Shown here in pieces: positions 4,468 to 6,332 of a stretch of 6,332 nt of DNA. The stretch is from an uncultured Bacteroidota bacterium. Its GTDB lineage: Bacteria > Bacteroidota > Bacteroidia > Bacteroidales > CAIWKO01. Numbering within the stretch: the first letter of the stretch is position 1; every line of letters begins with the position of its first letter. The stretch is from positions 1 through 6,332 of the forward strand of contig CALGYY010000215.1 in the NCBI GenBank assembly GCA_937934705.1, written 5' to 3'. Under the pieces are notes generated by a model. It did no database searches. It saw only the letters and a list, made by a program, of their open reading frames with translations, and had not been told where the DNA came from. The position numbers and the translations under genes are program-made.

Positions 4468-6039
4468 ATGTCACTTGCGCCCAAATCACCGGATAAAAAA
4501 TATCTGCTGTTCCTGATCAACCCACGGCAGAAGTACACCAATTACTACGCGCAGGTTGAACTCAGCAGGATCATGGGCGTTAAGAAGTTTATGATTCCCC
4601 TGGCCATTCCCATGGTCGCCGCACTGGTACCGGAAGAATACGATATCAGGATCATTGATGAAGAAATTGACCCGCTCACTGATGATTTGCTACCCGATGT
4701 AGTGGGCATCTCAACGCTGGCCAGCACTGCAGGCAGAAGTTACGAGATCGCGGTATGGTACAGGTCAAAAGGTGTCCCCGTGATCATCGGGGGACCCTAT
4801 GTATCCTTTGACCAGGAAGCCGCTCTGAAACATTGCGATGCAATCGTGGTGGGTGAAGCTGAAGGACTTTGGCAGGAATGCCTGAGTGACCTGCATCAGG
4901 GGAAGATGAAAAGCGTGTACCAACGAGCAGGATTCTGCGATTTCAGAAAATCTCCGCCGCCGCGCTGGGATCTGATCCCCCGTGATTACTTCTTTCAGGT
5001 CGGGGTGCAAATCAGCCGGGGGTGCCCTTATGAATGCGAATTCTGCCTGGTGACGGAGCTGTTTGGTCATGAAATGCGCTACCGGGAAATTGATAATGTG
5101 ATTGAGGAACTGAAATCACTACCTGTGCGTAAGGTTCTGTTTGTTGATGACAACCTGACTGTCAACAAACGCTATGCACGTGAATTGATGGCCAGGATCA
5201 GGCCGCTCGGCTTATCCTGGGGATGCATGGCCAGTATAGAGATCGCCAATGATACAGAACTGTTGCGTGAAATGAAAGCTGCAGGGTGCTTCAATATTCT
5301 CATCGGCTTTGAATCACTGAACGCCGACAGCCTTGATGAAACGCATAAAAAGCAAAACAGGGCCGCAAGCATTTTTGAAGAGGCCATTGCGAAGATCCAT
5401 GCCGAGGGCATTCACATCACGGCTTCTTTTATGATCGGTTTCGATAGTGATACTCCGGCAGAATTTAATAAAATCTTTCAGTTCACCCAGAGGACAGGGC
5501 TCTCGTATCTGAATTTTAACATTTTGGGCGCCATTCCGGGATCAGAGCTCCACCGCCGACTGAAATCCGAAGGCAGGCTCTATGACATTGAACCGGAACT
5601 GATCAGTGGTTTGTTCCCCACTATGCATTATTATGAGATGGGGCAGCTCGAGCTGTTTGATCTCTACCTGGAAACTATCCGGAAAATGTACGATTACAGG
5701 TCACTCTACGAAAAAGCCAAAGTACTGTTTGGTAAGGGAACTTTCAACCAACTTTTTCACGACGGAAAACCCTCTGCCGGTTTCCGTGCACGCATTGTTT
5801 TTTACCTCATCGGTCAGTGGTGGTTCACCCGCCACCTCTACAAAAGGAAACTCTTCAACTATCTGTTCGGACTGGTGATCAGAAAGAAGGCGGCTATTGA
5901 CAACGCTTCTGCATATATCCTCGCGATGATAGGCTATCACGACCATATCGAAAAGCTGGTCACCAATGCAGAGGAATATCGGGAGATTGTTAGGAAACAC
6001 GACCGGGGTCCCTGGAAAAACATGCGTCCGGCACCATAA
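4468..6039 (+). CDS. B12-binding-domain radical SAM protein
   Basis: This 523-residue enzyme has an N-terminal cobalamin-binding fold (about 10-140), a radical SAM core (about 178-375) and a C-terminal extension. The N-domain shows the Rossmann-type pattern LLFLINPR, then VPEEYDIRIIDEE, then DVVGIS, VPVIIGGPYVS and DAIVVGEAE. It has no DxHxxG motif, so cobalamin, if bound, would lack the lower His ligand, as is common in this class. The core has SRGCPYECEFC with Cys186, Cys190 and Cys193 (CxxxCxxC) for the 4Fe-4S cluster, then FVDDN (226-229 region) and IGFES (279-283). The C-terminal part (about 376-523) is aromatic-rich with amphipathic segments (FYLIGQWWFTRHLYKRKLFN) and resembles the DUF4070-type ends of these enzymes. 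Relatives methylate unactivated carbons or build tetrapyrroles, lipids and natural products. The substrate here is unknown. The open frame reaches back to 4378, but that would run through the terminator, and 4468 fits the family start and promoter. Confidence 0.92.
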   Translation: MSLAPKSPDKKYLLFLINPRQKYTNYYAQVELSRIMGVKKFMIPLAIPMVAALVPEEYDIRIIDEEIDPLTDDLLPDVVGISTLASTAGRSYEIAVWYRSKGVPVIIGGPYVSFDQEAALKHCDAIVVGEAEGLWQECLSDLHQGKMKSVYQRAGFCDFRKSPPPRWDLIPRDYFFQVGVQISRGCPYECEFCLVTELFGHEMRYREIDNVIEELKSLPVRKVLFVDDNLTVNKRYARELMARIRPLGLSWGCMASIEIANDTELLREMKAAGCFNILIGFESLNADSLDETHKKQNRAASIFEEAIAKIHAEGIHITASFMIGFDSDTPAEFNKIFQFTQRTGLSYLNFNILGAIPGSELHRRLKSEGRLYDIEPELISGLFPTMHYYEMGQLELFDLYLETIRKMYDYRSLYEKAKVLFGKGTFNQLFHDGKPSAGFRARIVFYLIGQWWFTRHLYKRKLFNYLFGLVIRKKAAIDNASAYILAMIGYHDHIEKLVTNAEEYREIVRKHDRGPWKNMRPAP

Positions 6040-6044
6040 AAAAC

Positions 6045-6332
6045 TTACGTCTGGTTTTTCAGGAAGTTCTTCAGATTCAAGGTGCGGTAATCCCCGTTGA
6101 TGAATTTATTGATCTTGCTTAAACCCTCCCCTGCTCCGCATTCGATAAATAACTTCACACCAGATGAAAGTAGGAGTTTGACCGATTCAAACCATTGAAA
6201 GGGCTGATGGAGATTCCGTGCCATCTCCGCACGTAAAGCAGCAGGATCGGAAAGCCACTGAAGCGACAATGATGAAAGGTAGGGAAGAGAAGTTGACGTC
6301 ACCTCTGTGTTCTCCAGGTATACCGCAAAGCG
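6045..6332 (-). CDS. FabD-like acyl carrier protein acyltransferase, C-terminal part
   Basis: This minus-strand frame is open from the right edge (first full codon at 6332-6330) to a TAA at 6047-6045, giving 95 residues. It aligns in pattern with the end of malonyl-CoA:ACP transacylase: AVYLENTEV--TSLPYLSSL is the segment before the final helix pair, LRAEMARNLHQPFQWFESV matches the usual L---L-SPV-W--SV segment, and GVKLFIECGAGEGLSKINKF matches the GV--FIEVGPG--L-----K block. The short tail (DYRTLNLKNFL) also fits. The nucleophile Ser (GHSLG) and catalytic His lie in the missing N-terminal part, so activity cannot be judged. ECGAG in place of the usual EVGPG suggests a divergent member, either a second FabD copy or an acyltransferase serving another carrier protein. 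A GTG at 6302-6300 is only an internal Val codon. The gene converges on the radical SAM gene with 5 nt between stops. Confidence 0.75.
   Translation of the reverse strand, partial: RFAVYLENTEVTSTSLPYLSSLSLQWLSDPAALRAEMARNLHQPFQWFESVKLLLSSGVKLFIECGAGEGLSKINKFINGDYRTLNLKNFLKNQT

Noticed and set aside
5172..6000. Frames at 5172-5411 (minus), 5606-5878 (plus) and 5701-6000 (minus)
   Set aside because: All are inside the radical SAM gene in other frames and have no domain signals.
1..6332. CRISPR array, mobile element, tRNA or rRNA
   Set aside because: No regularly spaced direct repeats, transposase or integrase motifs, terminal repeats, or cloverleaf-like or rRNA-like sequence were seen on either strand.

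Overview
The window looks like a chromosomal segment of a Bacteroidota bacterium, probably Bacteroidales-like. The signs are a DUF2027/Smr-type protein (a family typical of this phylum), a secreted C1 peptidase whose signal peptide ends in Ala-Gln, relaxed lipoprotein signals, mostly absent Shine-Dalgarno sequences, and two exact copies of the Bacteroidota -7 promoter box (TACCTTTG, consensus TAnnTTTG). Base composition is even and moderate. I see no transposase, integrase, tRNA, rRNA, CRISPR array or phage gene.

Layout. (1) Positions 1-788, minus strand: the first 262 residues of a DUF2027/Smr-domain protein, cut off by the left edge just as its Smr domain begins. (2) Positions 858-3312, plus strand, divergent from it: a probable three-gene operon encoding a secreted bleomycin-hydrolase/papain-like (C1) peptidase, a small coiled-coil lipoprotein, and a larger lipoprotein with a similar coiled-coil stalk fused to a cysteine-rich CAP (SCP/PR1) domain. 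The two lipoprotein genes overlap by 4 nt (ATGA). (3) Positions 3314-4423, plus strand: a promoter, a near-perfect palindrome in the leader, an ECF sigma-70 factor, a small two-helix membrane protein with a strong ribosome binding site, and a strong rho-independent terminator. (4) Positions 4453-6039, plus strand: a promoter box almost touching the start codon of a B12-binding-fold radical SAM protein. (5) Positions 6045-6332, minus strand: the C-terminal end of a FabD-like acyltransferase, convergent with the radical SAM gene with 5 nt between the stop codons.

How the genes may work together. The first operon encodes only exported proteins: a peptidase and two lipoproteins, so it plausibly forms a cell-envelope module, with the lipoprotein stalks placing or regulating the peptidase and CAP domain. 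The second operon has the layout of a sigma factor plus membrane partner, and the membrane protein is a candidate regulator of the sigma factor, although it matches no anti-sigma family I can name. The radical SAM gene is its own transcription unit. Its substrate cannot be read from the sequence.

The least familiar parts are the peptidase/coiled-coil lipoprotein/CAP-lipoprotein operon and the sigma/membrane-protein pair with its leader palindrome. Both are inferences from gene order and motifs.
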